Shown piece after piece: positions 13,364 through 25,411 of a DNA stretch of 64,000 nucleotides; positions within the stretch are counted from its first letter, which is position 1; every line of letters begins with the position of its first letter. The position numbers were made by a program, and so were the translations under genes. Below the pieces are notes generated by a model, which was given only the letters and a program-made list of their open reading frames with translations, searched no databases and was not told where the DNA came from. The DNA is taken from positions 675,462-739,461 of the forward strand of contig VWZW01007689.1 in assembly GCA_013397115.1 (NCBI GenBank), written 5' to 3'. The stretch comes from Edolisoma coerulescens. Taxonomy: Eukaryota > Chordata > Aves > Passeriformes > Campephagidae.

Positions 13364-13421
13364 ATGGCTGCGGATCTGGTGGTGCTGCTCTGCCTGGCCG
13401 CCGCCGCGGCCGCCGTGGAAG
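13364..13421 (+). CDS. EPHB1: EPHB1 coding exon 1 (signal peptide)
   Basis: This exon encodes residues 1-19 and the first base of codon 20 of ephrin type-B receptor 1, a membrane receptor tyrosine kinase that binds ephrin-B ligands on neighbouring cells. The peptide is a signal sequence: M-A-A-D, a leucine/valine core (residues 5-11), six alanines (12-17), then V-E. It has the same length as I recall for the mammalian leader, with Glu19-Glu20 before Thr21. The start ATG has G at -3 and G at +4, and no other ATG lies between the upstream gap and this codon. An in-frame TAG at 13265-13267 closes the frame upstream. The exon ends GAAG before a GTGAGC donor, giving a phase 1 intron. The alanine run is probably favoured by the local GC richness. 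Exon 1 alone would be hard to assign; it is secured by the exact codon join to exon 2. Confidence 0.9.
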
Positions 13422-16179
13422 GTGAGCGGCGACCGGGACTACCGGGAGCGGGTGGGATGCTGTGCCGAGGGTCCCTGCGCCGCCCGCGGCGTCTGCTGGT
13501 GGGGAGCAGGCGGGGAGCGACTCCCCCGCCGTAAGGCACCGGCACGGGGCTGGGGCTGGATCCCGGCCCCGTGGCCCCGGCCTCTTGCGCCAGCCTGGGG
13601 TACCCGGCCCGCGGGCGGTGCTGGCAGCCCCTGCCCTCGGGAGGGGGCCGGGGATGGAGGAGGGAACCCGCCCGCATCCGCGTGGGGCGAGCTGTCGCTC
13701 CGGCTCGGCTCCCCTTCCCCGCGGAGCCCTGCCCGGGGCCGCGGTGGGGTCACCTCCGGGGTCCCTTCTGGTCCCCGGGGCCGCGATGGGGCTGTCTCCG
13801 GAGTCCCGCCTGGGTCTCCTCTGCTCCCCGGGGTCGCGGTGGTGCCGCCTCCGGGGGCCGTGGCGGTGCGCGGAGCCGCCTCTGCCAACCCTCCTCCTCC
13901 CAGCCACGGCGGAGGATGGATGCGCAGGCAGCCGTGGGCAGGTGGTCTCCGTTTCTGGGGATGAACTGAGGCGGGGGACGCTTGGCCCGGCTCTGGAGCC
14001 ACAGAGCAGGTGCGTGCCCGTCCTCTCAGCACGGTCCGTGCCGGTGGGCTGGGATCTTTTCCCCATCTCCCGCTTGGTCGTGAGATTTGCTGGGCAGCAG
14101 GAAGGTGGCTGCAGCCAAGACCCGGGCTCCGGGCGGTGGGCCTGGTGGGACAGCCAGCCCGCCCCAGCCTTGGTGCTGCATCGCTGCTCCGTGCCCGGCA
14201 TGGCTCTTGAAGTATTTCTTCTATTATTTTTTCTCTTTATTTTGCCACTGCCACCTTTCTTGCTGGTGCAGCACCAGCTCGTGGCAGGGGTTGCCCAGCA
14301 GAGCTGGAGCGGTGGCTGCGAGCAGGGGACATGGTGCAGCCCCTCGGCTGTGGGCAGCGAGAGGCGCGCGGGTGCGGGGAGATGATGCTCAGGGTCTCAA
14401 ACCGCTGCCGGCCGGCGTGGGGCTGGGCCCTCCTCCGGGGGTTTTAATGTGAGCGTGCTTGTGGCTGAACTGGAAGCTGTCAGAGACTGCAGGAGACTCC
14501 GGCTCAGCCCCGGGCAGCGAGGAGCTGGTTCAGGAGCTGGAATGCTGCTCCGGTGGGGTTTGGCTGCAGCTGCTCTCTCCGCTCGCAAGCACGGCTGCTG
14601 GATCGTGGCGGGCAGGCCCGCTTGCTGCAGCATCCCCTTCCCGCTGGCTTTTGGCTGACACAGGTGTTTGCTTTTCGTATTTCTGGGGCTGCCTCATGAC
14701 ATCTCTGTAGGAATACCTGGAGGTGGGAGTGCTGGTGCCATGCCGAAGCGTGATGCAACGAGCGTTGTGTTTGCTCGGTGGCGAAGGCGCACGTGAAGAG
14801 GCAGGACCTGTTAGCAGCGCTTCGCTCGCTGGCGTCTGAGCGTCAGCGGCTTGAGACACTGCTGGAATTGCGGCTGGATGGGAGACCTCGGCTCCCTCCT
14901 GGTCTGAGAGCACTCCTGCGTGTCACCCAGGGTGTTCCCCAGCTTGCCCGAGCTCTCCCCGGGAGCACTGGCAGAGTCAGTGTCCCTGCCCAGGACCGAA
15001 CCTGTTGAGGAGTGGTGATATTTCTACTCTGCTGAGGAAGTTGCTGGGATAGTAAAGTAGTATCCTAGGAGAGATCTCAGATTTCAGGGGAAATTTTGGA
15101 TGGGGAATTTCTGAGGTAGAGCAATCAAATCTGATTTGGAGTTAAGGTGAGAGTCTAATGATGTGGTCTAATGATAAAGAAAATGCCTTTTTATGGGGTT
15201 TATTTAAATCTTACTGAATCTCTTGATGCAGAGGTTGAATTTGCTAGATTGAAACATGGTTTTCTCTAATGGATCTGGAGCATCTCCTAGGACCTGCCCT
15301 GCCCCGGGTCTGGCTTCGCCCCTGGGGCATCGGCGAGGCTGAATTTGCCAGCAGCCCTCCCTGACAGCGCGGCAAAGCCACGGCTGGCGCCCTGCTCTGC
15401 CCTGGGCTGCAGGAGCAGCTGAGCCAGGGATGGCTCCCTGCCTCCCAAATCAGCCAACGAGACAAAAAGTCTTTTTTCTGTGATGGCAGGGGAGGCGTCT
15501 GGGGGTCTGGACCCGGCTGGAGGGGGAGGAGGATGCAGCTGGGGTCAGGGCTCGGGCTGCCTCCAAACCACTCTCGTTATTCTCCATAAAACCTTGCTAA
15601 CTCATTGCCTGCGGCACGCGAACCTGGATGTAATAGAGTCACTTATCTGAATTTTTTTCTGGTTCCTTGATTTTTTACCAAATCCTGTGGCTTAGCTGAC
15701 CTTTTTCTGCTGGACAGCGGGATGTTTATAGTAATTTTTAAATTTTTTTTGTGGCTTGCGAAGAGGAAGAAGGATGCGAGAAGATGACAGCACCAAATAC
15801 TCTGTCTCTCCCACACCCTGCAATCACTCAGGAGCCGCTCGCGTGCTCTCTCTCGTGTTAGCTGAACCAAATATAATCCATTTAGCATATAGAGAGGGTG
15901 GTAATGGACTGATGCTACACGTTTTAACTCGTGTTGGAGCTGTTGGTAGGTCAGATGGGGCTGATGACCATTTTGGTGCAGCTCCTCCACGTACTCTGTT
16001 TCACCTGCCTGGCTCACCTCCCCACCATCTCCCTGCCTCGCTCCTGCTCTTTTAAAATCCAGGCTTTTCTCTCTGTGCTTGCAGCATCACGATAAGCAGG
16101 GCACAGGAGAGAGGTGGAAAGCCCTGCTTGGGGCTGGTGGATCCGGCTTAGTTTTTCTTCCCCTGCTCATCCGCCGGCT

Positions 16180-16480
16180 TTGGAACTGCCGCCTGCGAGA
16201 GGAGCAGGGATGGAGAGCGCCGTCCCCGGCTCCTGCTCCGTGCGGGCTGCCTGCCGCGGGTGCCCGCTCTCCTCCGCCTTGGCTCGGGGTGCTCACATCT
16301 GTTGCCGGCATCCTTCGGGCTTCCTGCGCTTCCACCAGGCGCCGGAGCGGTGCCGGGGCCGAGCGGGCTGAGAGCCGGCGGCCGCCGCGCCGCCCTTCCC
16401 TCGGCACCGGCACCCTGCGCGCTCCCACCGCTGCCCCAGCTGCTCCACCCCGAGCCCTTCTCAAGGAGAAGCCAGAAATA
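16180..16480. promoter_or_regulatory. Second GC/CpG-rich patch in intron 1
   Basis: A local island of CpG-rich sequence (densest at 16320-16420) 2.8 kb inside intron 1, separated from the main island by AT-rich DNA. It could be an alternative promoter or an enhancer. No initiator, exon or conserved reading frame was identified. Confidence 0.35.
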
Positions 16481-18699
16481 AGTCTTCAGGAGGGAATTTG
16501 CAAGTGCAAATGGTAACCTTCGTGGGAATTTGCAAGTGCTGCTATTCAGCCATCCGTTTACTCCTGCTTTCTTTGCTCAAATGAACTGGGGGGAAAAAAG
16601 AAAGCCCTAAGGGGAAAATCCTTATTCTTGTCATGATGAGTGAGCCCAGATCTTGTCAGCCTGAAGGGAAAGTGCTTTGTCAAATCACGGAAAAGCGGCC
16701 TGACGCTGCAGGTGCTTATGTTGCCTTCTTTTTGACTAATTCCTGATATTTCTGCTCGTGGAGAAGGTGGGGACTGTTTTCCTGTTCTTTTGGATATTGG
16801 AGTGCTGCATGTTCTCCTGTGCGTTAAGTGGCCGTGACTGCTGTGGCATGAGCTGCCAGAGGGTTTGCAAGGTGTCCTCTCACCCATCCTGGGTGCAGCT
16901 CCTGACACAACAGGACAGAGTAAAACCCTTCCACCGGCCTTAGAAATCAGAAGAAAATACAAATGTTTGATGATGAAGGAGGACAGATCTGTTCGTCTGG
17001 ATCTGGATCCAGGCTACGGTGCTGAATAATAGATGTTTCTAGCAGAGATGGGTTCCGTGAGCTAAAGAAATGCTCAGATTTGATGAAAAGGGGGAAATGG
17101 TACCTTGGGCAATGGGAAACTCGATGCTAATCAGGTCAGCCAAGTCTCTGAGACCCTGGTCCTGGTGCAGCAGGAGTGCTGTGGGGTGAGGCTGATGGAA
17201 GTGATGCTCAGAGCAAGGCTGAGGCTCTTGCAGTGTGTGTGCACTGCTCTGGCTGAGTCCAGCCAGCTCCAGGGGGCTTTTCTGCCTCTCCCAGCTGTGG
17301 GTACCCCGAGCTCAGCGCACACGGAAAGGGCTTCCTGCAGGAACCCCAAACCTGTGTGATGCTGCCCAAAGGGCACCGTGGTGCTTCGTTCTCTCTAAAC
17401 ACACTGTGTTGGTGTGAGGAGTCATTTAACAGCACAGCAAGGCCGGGTAAATAGTTGAGGTTGTGGGAGGAAGTGCTTTCCCCAAATATTCATTGAGATT
17501 TGGAAGCGCCTTTCAATTTGACCTTGTTCTGCTGCAAACAGAGCTCTCAAGGGCTGCACGCATCAATGCTTGGGCAAGGCAAATGTTAAGGTTGAATGTT
17601 GGCATTTTGAGATTTTTGGTGGCAATTTGGGAAGGCATCTCCTCAATTGGAATGGTAGGAGGTTGGAGTGAATGTTGCTTACAGAGGTCCCAGGTTGGTG
17701 TGGGAGCAGAAGGGTGCGGAAGGGGATGGAGTGATGGCAGAGTAGTGTCAGGAGAGAGCTGGGACCTTGGGTTGCCCCTGGACCCTGAGCTGGTTATTGC
17801 ATTGTCCAGCTTTTAGGGGAAAACCCACAGTCTTTCCAAAAATGAGCAGCTTGAGACGCTGCCTGGGAGCGTCCAGGGAAGGGAACAGGCACAGAGCGGA
17901 TGCAGGCAGCAGGTAGAGGCAACACAGCCCTTTCCTTAGGGACAGTGGGAGCAAACTCTTGCCCAAATCAGTTCCGTGGCTTTCCAGATAAGTGGCAAGC
18001 GTGGATGGGCTCCCTCCTTCCCTGTAAATGTTGCTCACAGCCACAGCTGAGTTTTTGGAGCTCTTTTATTTCGGTCGCCGTCCATTTTCCCACCAAGTCA
18101 CATCATGAGAAATAGTGAGAAAAACAGGACACGTGTTTTGTAAGCACGAAAGGATCTGTGCTTTATTTATTTCTCACAACTTTTGAATTATTAAAGTGCG
18201 TTCAGGGGAGATTAACTTTCCCTGCTCAATATTTATTATTGTTTCATTTCCCTGAAAGTTGGAGCTACAAGAGCGTTGATGAATGGGCTGGAAGGTTCTG
18301 TAGTTTCTCTATGGCAAATCTAAATACGTCTGTATCCTTTGCTGAAAAGCTAATTTGTAATTTCCTACGGTAATGCCACTTAGTGAATTATAATGATACA
18401 CCGGGGCCTGCTTTTCCTCCCGGCCCTCTGTCAGGGGAATAACGCTACCGCTGGAAAACGGTGTGAAACCTGGAAACTGGCCATTAGTCCCCTAAATTTT
18501 TTGGTCTAATAACAGGAATCCAGAAAGCCTGTGCACCATCTGGTCTGTTTTCTCACGTCTGGGCTGGGGAGCATCCGTCTACCCCAGGTTGGTTCTGGGC
18601 ATGGGAGGGGTGCCCTGTGCTGATGCCACGACCTGTGGGTGTGCGTCAGCCACCGGAGCTGGATGGTGCACGCAACCCCTGCTTCTGGAAACCTCTCCC

Positions 18700-19080
18700 A
18701 CCACCCCAATTATAACCAAGTGTTATCAGTCTTTTGAATAATTGAAGAGGCTTTCTGTTGAATATTTAATTACAATAATATTTGGTTAGCTGGGGTTGTT
18801 GGGCTCAGTTTGTGCAATTGAGAATTGCTGCAAGAAAGGCTGTTAAAAGAAAATGTTGTTGTCTATGATCATTGATTTATCTTTTTTTTCTTTTTAAGCT
18901 AATCAGTTACTTAGTTGAAATTGGTTAATTAGCTCAGCTCCATTAAGATTCTTTGGCATTTAAACTTGATGTTTCTAAATAATTATAGTTTTGCCTGCTA
19001 AGCCCACAACCCAGGGTGACCTAATTACTATTAAAGCAAGACGTGCTTTGGTCTGGCTTTAATAAGTTCCTGCTGGGAGC
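18700..19080. promoter_or_regulatory. Candidate intronic enhancer, homeodomain-site rich (hypothesis)
   Basis: A repeat-free AT-rich stretch with several TAATTA homeodomain cores (18767-18772, 18926-18931, 19022-19027) and an AATAATTATAG run near 18979. It looks like unique sequence under constraint and not like decayed repeat. Function is inferred from motif clustering only. Confidence 0.3.
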
Positions 19081-19498
19081 CCCGTGGTGAAAAATCAGAG
19101 AGGCAGCAGTTCAAAGGGGAAGGGGCTTGTGCTGAGCGCTGGACGAGGAAGATGAGTGTCCTTCAGCCTCACTTCTTCCAACTTAAACCAGAGGTGCTCT
19201 TGGTTTGGGAGGAGGGGAGTCCCAGAGCATCCCATGGTTGGCATCTCCATACTGAGCACTTATGTCACAATGGAAGGTCATGCAAGCAGTCCTTTGGAAG
19301 AGGTGAGGATTAAGATTGGTTTTAGTTAACTGATGAGTGTTAATTTGCTTTTTTTCTCTTTGAAGTCATTCCCCTTAATAAGCAGGTGGAGTCCTTTCAA
19401 GGTCTTTCCAGATGGGGGGGAAGCAAAAAAATATAGTATTAAGTTAATCTTGGTGATTTTTAACAGTATTAAGGTTATTTAGGTTATTTTTAAAGGTC

Positions 19499-19593
19499 TA
19501 GTGGAAGGTGTCCCTACCCATGGCAAGGGGGTGGAACGAGATGAACTTTAAGGTCTCTCCCAACCCAAACCATTCGGGGATTCTAGGATTTCA
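19499..19593 (+). mobile_element. CR1 LINE 3' end fragment
   Basis: Sense-oriented tip of a CR1: TAGTGGAAGGTGTCCCTACC, ATGGCAAGGGGGTGGAACGAG, then TCCCAACCCAAACCATTC and a degenerate ATTCTAGG octamer. About 95 bases remain. Confidence 0.88.
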
Positions 19594-20470
19594 TTTATTA
19601 ATTTATTTAAAATTTGGAAATAACCAGGCCAAGTAATTAGGCATTAGTAAAGCCTCAGGTATGTGCTCGTTAGTTAGTGAAGGAAATGTTTATTATCTGG
19701 GGAGGAATCCGGTCAGGGTTACTGGTGGCTGGAGCTGATGAAGCTTTGATTTGTTACGCAACGAGTAAAAGTGGTGGGTGGGAATAGGTAAGAGGCTGTG
19801 GAAATCCTCACTTCCAGGCTGTTTCCTGCCATCCTTGATGGGGGTTTCATCACTACTTCAGAGGATTGTTTTATGATGCTCTCTCCTCAAAAGCCCTTCT
19901 CTCATCCCACCTGCCTCTCCAATGCACTGGTACCCAGTGTGCCGCACCCCAGCAGCAACTGGGAACCAAGCTTTGGATTATTCAAACCCAGCCAGCATTT
20001 TCCTTGGATTGCTCTGAGCACAGCTGGGTTTCGGTGTCTTTGCCTGGCTATATATTATTTTTCTGAGGGGATGGGCAGCTTAGCCCACTGGATGCTCCCT
20101 GCTGCTGGCTCTGCTGTCTCCCAGGAAGCCTCTGCAGTCCTGCAAAGCCCAAGACCTGTTGCATGTCCATGTCTTTCCCTCCCTTTCTCTATTTTTCTTC
20201 CTGTTTGCAGGGCAGAGCGGGGGGATGCCTTTGTTTGCATGTCCTGGGGCAGAGCAAGTCACCTTCAGCTCGGGGTGGGGGCTGCTTCTCCTTGAGCCCC
20301 AAAACCTGGGCCAGCAGGGCTGCTGTGGCTGCTTTGAGCAGCAGGTCGATGCCCCCGTGCCCTCTGTCTGCCGTGGGGAGCTGTGGGTGACCTGGCAGGT
20401 GACACCCAAAATGCAGCCGGGTGTGGTGAAGCTGGGTGATGCCTTTTGGGGCTACCTAAAAACAGAGGCC

Positions 20471-20881
20471 TGACAAAATTAAGAGAATAAAAGTGGTTAT
20501 ATTTACTGAAGGGCCTTCAGGTACCTTAGGGCAGTCAAAGCCCCCAGGGGCTGCACCCAAAATGGATGACGGGGTCACGAGTTTTCATCCTTTTATAAGT
20601 TTGGTCCCTTTGCATGTTGGGGGTTAATCCTCCAATTACAGCTTCAGCTAATGAAGTCATTTACCCCAAGTGTGCTCCCCCCAACTCACTGTGGTTTACA
20701 TTTCTCGGGGTCTGAGGCAGTGAGGTGTCCTTGATTCCCAGGCCTGGAGAGGAATTGTTCTGTCTGACCAAAATGGGAGAACAGTAGCTAACACTCTATA
20801 TGGAGTTTAGAGTTCTACACCAAAGAATTGCAAGATTACAAATATATGAAAAATATAAAAGCTAAAATCCTAAGGCATCCA
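20471..20881 (-). mobile_element. Solo LTR of an avian endogenous retrovirus
   Basis: A 411-base block bounded by TG and CA. On the minus strand it reads from TGGATGCCTTAGG, has a CTTATAAAAGGA TATA box near 20595, and ends TTTTGTCA. The wording (GGGGTTAATCCTCCAATTAC, GGCCTGGAGAGGAATTGTTC) resembles an LTR family I know from passerine genomes; the exact family name needs a repeat library. No internal retroviral gene is adjacent, so it is a recombined solo LTR. Flanking five bases do not form an obvious target duplication, so one edge may be off or eroded. Confidence 0.7.
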
Positions 20882-21039
20882 GGGGAACCTGGAGCTGGTG
20901 TTGGTCGCTTGTCTCCTGGTGCTACAACCCACACCACAGGTGGAGGGATGGAGCAGGGAACGGCCGTGTTTGAAGTTTTATGGAGGTTTTTCATTTCTTT
21001 TTCAGCAATCAGAGGCCAGGAACGGGCCTTTGATTACTC

Positions 21040-21215
21040 GAGGCCTCCGCTTGCTTCAGCTGCTTCCGTAGCCGCGGGGTTGGAGCTGGCTCATTATCAT
21101 CCTCGCCAGGGCCCTGTTGATATGAGGATAATTGCATTTTGCTCAAAAGACATTAAATCACCGCGGAACAGGCAGAGGGGTGTGAATTACATCTTCCCCG
21201 GGAAAACCGGGAACT
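21040..21215. promoter_or_regulatory. Candidate intronic regulatory element (hypothesis)
   Basis: Unique sequence directly after the LTR with a dense series of plausible sites: GCTCATTATCATCC, GATAATTGCATTTTGC and ACATTAAATCACCGCGG. Its mixed CpG and AT-rich motifs differ from both neighbours. No conservation evidence is available here. Confidence 0.22.
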
Positions 21216-22640
21216 CAGCAGAAGAGTTGAAAGGGAAACACTGTCCTCAGGGGGCAGGAGGAGAATGGGGCTAGCTGTGGGGGGCTGCTCTGGGCCCACT
21301 GGGCACTCCCTGCCCTCTGGATGGGGGGAACTGGGAGGGAGACAGCGTGATGTACTGGAGACAGTCTGGGGATGACCTTGGTGTTTTCACCAAAAATCTG
21401 TAGCTTCTGATTTCCGAATACCCAAGGAATAGGATGGACATGTAGGAAGAGAGCACGAGTGGGATGCTCGTGGAGTGCTCCGTTTGGTGCTGGCTTTGCT
21501 TTTCATTTGAAACAAATGTGTTTGGAGGTAAAAAAATTGTCACAATTGTACTGTCAGAAGTGCTTCTGGTAATGGTTTTGACTAGTCCAGGACCTTTCCC
21601 TCCCGTGATGTACCCACAGAGCTGGAGAGGCTGCTCTCCAGCTCTCCAAACATAGGTGTGTTTGCCCTCACCACATGGCCACTCCATCCTTGCTCTTCTA
21701 CTGTGATTATTTTTAAAGCAGTTTTTATTTAATCCTGGAAGTTATGGGCATGACCTGGCTGCAAAGTGAACCTGGAGCACAGAGCTCTTCCCCAGCCTGT
21801 GGAATTTGGCTGAAGCTCTCCAGAAGCTCCACACAAGTGGGTGAATCTCCTGGAGATCTGTGACCTTTGCTGCCTGTGCTTTGCTCCTTGAGCTGAACTT
21901 GCTGGTGGGGGTCTAAGTCGTTTGAGCCCATCAGGCTCTCAGCAGAGGCGCTGTGAAGTCACACACAATGATGTTATTGTGAGCAGAGATGGACTGTAAA
22001 GTGGTAATTTCTGGTTTAATGAAAGAAAGGAGGATCAGTTCTGTACTGTGTTTCCTGGGGAGGGACGTGTGGCTCCTTGAGCCATGTGCATTGTGCCAGG
22101 TAATCTCCCTCTTGCTCAGTCAAGTGGAGAGAAGCAGCAGCTGTGCAGAACTAAAGGCATCAATGCCTTTTTCTTTGGGCCCAGCTCGGGTCGAGCCCTC
22201 CCGAGCTCTGTCCATGGGCTGGCAGTGCCCCCCCGACCCCTGGATGCTGCAGCCAACCTGGCGGAGGAGAGGAGGTGGCTGCTGGCTGCTGGGAGCTGTA
22301 AGGGCACGAGCTAATTGTGTTCAGCATCCTTCTCAAACTCGGCTTTTATTCTCGTGCCGTGCGTGGGTTATCGCTGCGCTGGCGGCGCCGCTGCGCGCCC
22401 GCGGCAGGGAGGCTGCTCAGAGCCTGGCTCCAGAGCCTGCTCAAAGGCACGGAAGGCTGCTGCTTAACTTCCCTGGGCTGTGGCTGAGGCAGGAGAGACG
22501 GGGCTGCTTTGAGAAGGACGCTGCTTCCAGCCCCCTCCCGCTCTGCTTTGTGTGCCCGTGCTGGGCTCCGCTCGCTGGGGCTGATCAGGGATGAGGAAAT
22601 CCCTGTTTTTGCATGGTCGGGTCCTTAACTTGTGGGAAGA

Positions 22641-22894
22641 TGGTCTGGCTGCCTCCCACCAGTGGGAACCACTTGGCAGCATCCCTGAAAACAGTCCAGC
22701 TGCCTCCCACCCGTGGGAGCCACTCAGCAGCATCCCCAAAAATGGTCCAGCTGCCTCCCACCAGTGGGAACCGCTTTGGCAGCATCCCTGAAAACAGTCC
22801 AGCTGCCTCCCACCCGTGGGAGCCACTCAGCAGCATCCCCAAAAATGGTCTGGCTGCCTCCTACCAGTGGGACACACTCACATCATCCCCAAGA
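22641..22894. repeat. 51-bp minisatellite with dimeric higher-order structure
   Basis: About five tandem units start at 22641, 22692, 22743, 22795 and 22846. Odd units carry CCCACCAGTGGGAACC and CATCCCTGAAAA; even units carry CCCACCCGTGGGAGCC and CATCCCCAAAAA, so the real repeat is a dimer of about 102-103 bases. Each of the first four units contains a short palindrome CCCAC-NN-GTGGG. The last unit is degenerate. A 51-base unit is 17 codons, which keeps frames open without coding. Confidence 0.95.
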
Positions 22895-25411
22895 GAACCT
22901 TTTGTTAATAAATCCCTCCAGCTCCCTGGCAAGGGGGCTTGGGGAGTGATGGGTGGGTGCCCACTTTACCCTGTGCCCTGATAACTCCTGTGTTTTCCCA
23001 CTCTGGACCCCTTCTGGCTGGCCTGCCATGGTCACTCCCATTTCCTGAGTCACCAGCCCAGCAGATTTTTGGAGGTGGTTTGCAGCAAGGCACGTTTTTA
23101 TTTTGTTCTTTAAAGCTTTGCAGTGTTCAGGGGAAACTGGGATGTCTTTGAACCATTTAAAGTATTCCTAATAGGTTACCTTGAAAGCTTTCTGCAGTCT
23201 TGAATGAATCAAAGTGCAAATGTTTATAATGCAACACCCACACAGGCTGGGAGAGGAATTTTATTAAGGCAGGAGAGTCAGAAAACAATAATAATAAAAC
23301 ATGTTTTATGAAGTTGGTGAGAAACTTATAAACTAGGTGAAGTTTTACAGCAGATGAATTTGATACAAGTTGTAAATTTGAATTCCCAGGCTGGTCCTCA
23401 GGTCTTGCTCTTTATTACCTGAAATAACATTCTCCACTTTTAATAGCTGGCTGCGGCAGAGCGAGCGCGGTTTTATCTTTCTAAATGATCCGCCGTGCGT
23501 GTCTTATAATCAAACTTGTGCCCATCCTCAAGGTCCCAGCCCTTTCCTCGAGCAGCGCAGCGGCTGTTGCCAATTAGCAAATTGCTGCTCTTTGCTTTGC
23601 TGTTACAGGGGGACTTGGAGAATCCTTCCATACATGTCTGGATTCCTGACATTTTTTTCCAGCAAAAAACCCCTTTACTTTCTGATAAGAGAATGTTTTG
23701 TTAATACATCAGCAAAAAGGGACTGGAAGATGCTCTTGATAAACCAGTGTTTTGCAGCATCAGCCTGCTGTGTTTCCCTGCTCCTGGCACTGCTGGGAGG
23801 GATTGGGGGCATTTGCCAGGGCATTGTTGTGAGGGGACTGATGGCCTTTCAAGGTGTTTGGGGTCTGTTCCCATTTTCCTTTCCCATGTTTCCTTGAGAA
23901 CCCCTCCTTTTCCCAACAAAGTTTCCTTGTGGTGCAACCCAGGGGCCGGCAAGGTGTCAGGACGTGAGCTGGCTCTGGCCGCGTTCCAGGGGTGGCCTCC
24001 CAAGGGTGGCATCTGTTGACCTCCTGACTCCCTTCTCTTCCTTCAACCCCTCTGTGCCACTTGGCTGTCAGCAGCTGTACCTGAGGAAAGGGTATAAAAC
24101 TGGTTTCTCAGCCCCCTGTCCTGTCTGTGCACATACCAGCAGATTATTCCTCTTGAAAAATAAGTGATTACTTAAGTAAAGCATTCGAGCTAATGGCCAG
24201 ATTATTCCCTTTAAAATGGGAAAGTAATTAGGGATGTTTTTTAAATAGGCTTCCCACCCTTGGATCTGCTGGGATTAGCCTATGTGGGTGTGTAAATATT
24301 TAGTTTCCAAGGACTGTTTTTTTCTTCCTTTTTTTTCCCCCTCCCCTTCCTTGAAGTAACAGTGGCGATAAGCGACAGAAATGAGGCAGCAGCTGTGCTT
24401 GGACGCTTTCCCCAGCATCCAAAATATAATTGGAATTAAAGATGACCCGCAAAGGAAAACAAAATTGAGGTTCTGCTGGTGTGATGCACCAGGAGTTTCC
24501 TCTGTGTGGGTGTGTGTGGAATTGAGAAGTCATTGGGTGCTGGGATGTTTGGGATGATGGAGAACGAGTCCAACCCCGAGTAAGAGCTGTGGTTGAGCAT
24601 GGTGGGCGTGGTTGGATCTTCTGCCCCTGGCTGCCTGCTAGCAGGAGGGAATTTTTGAGCTTGTTTCCTTGCATGGAGGTCTCTCTTTAACATCCAAACA
24701 ATTTAGATTTTGTGCACTAAGGCGCTTTGATGTTTGGCTTCAAAACCGCGTCTTGTTTTGAAACTTGTTGCAGTGCTTGCAATGTGTTGGTGAAGCTGGG
24801 AAGGCGAGCGAAAAGAAGCTGAAAGCAGAAGCAAAATATGCAATTAGATGCAAAAATGGTTTTAAGTGAGTGATGTGATGGAGTTGCAGATTAAAGGAAC
24901 GGTTGGAACCAGTCATTCACACAGCTCTCTTCAAGGTCTGCATCCCTGGAGACTCCTGCAGCTGAGGAGCATCTTGCCAAGCCAGAGGAGGCCAGATCTT
25001 GTGTTCCCCCCATCCATCCGGTGGATAAATCCCAAGCCCTAGTGAGCCACCAGAAGAAAACCTGGCTCAGAAGAAAACCTGCACAGCCCCAAGGTTGGAG
25101 CTGTCATTGATGTGCCATGTGGCTTTGGTCCTGTCCTGCTGCTGGGAGGTACTTAGGAGATACTTCTGGGCCGTCGGTGCTTCAAATCTTCATGGACCCA
25201 TCATTTTTCTTTCTGGCAGGGGTTATTTATTGCAAGCATTAACCTGGAGCTGCTTTCAGGTGCCTCAGTCATTTTTTAAAGTCTGCATTTGTGCTGTTCA
25301 GCTGTTTTTGGCAACTTTGGGACTTTTTGTTTGCTTGCCTGCCTGCTGGAAAGCCTTCAGAGATTGTTTAGGAGGCGAGGGGAGTCTGTAGATCCAGATT
25401 TTTTTTTTCTT

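Larger units (their letters stand above)
12500..14420. promoter_or_regulatory. EPHB1: CpG island over EPHB1 promoter and exon 1
   Basis: GC content and CpG frequency rise sharply from about 12500 and stay high until about 14420, in contrast with AT-rich DNA just upstream (11890-12420). The densest part surrounds the start codon. This is the usual form of a vertebrate developmental gene promoter without a TATA box. Reading frames stay open across the island on both strands, which is a composition effect and not coding. Boundaries are judged by eye. Confidence 0.85.

Noticed and set aside
12330..14201. A 623-codon open frame on the minus strand over the promoter
   Set aside because: It spans N bases and the CpG island, is rich in P/R/A/G as expected from GC-rich DNA, has no domain, and overlaps other open frames in all phases.
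14778..15008. A 76-residue frame with a leucine/arginine-rich, helix-like sequence in intron 1
   Set aside because: It looks mildly protein-like but lacks an ATG start at its beginning, splice sites and any family match; it lies just after the CpG island.
20461..20890. Target-site duplication of the LTR
   Set aside because: The five or six bases on each side of the TG/CA edges do not match.
22641..22894. Direct repeats considered as a CRISPR-like array
   Set aside because: The host is a vertebrate, repeats are contiguous without unique spacers, and units diverge in pairs; it is a minisatellite.
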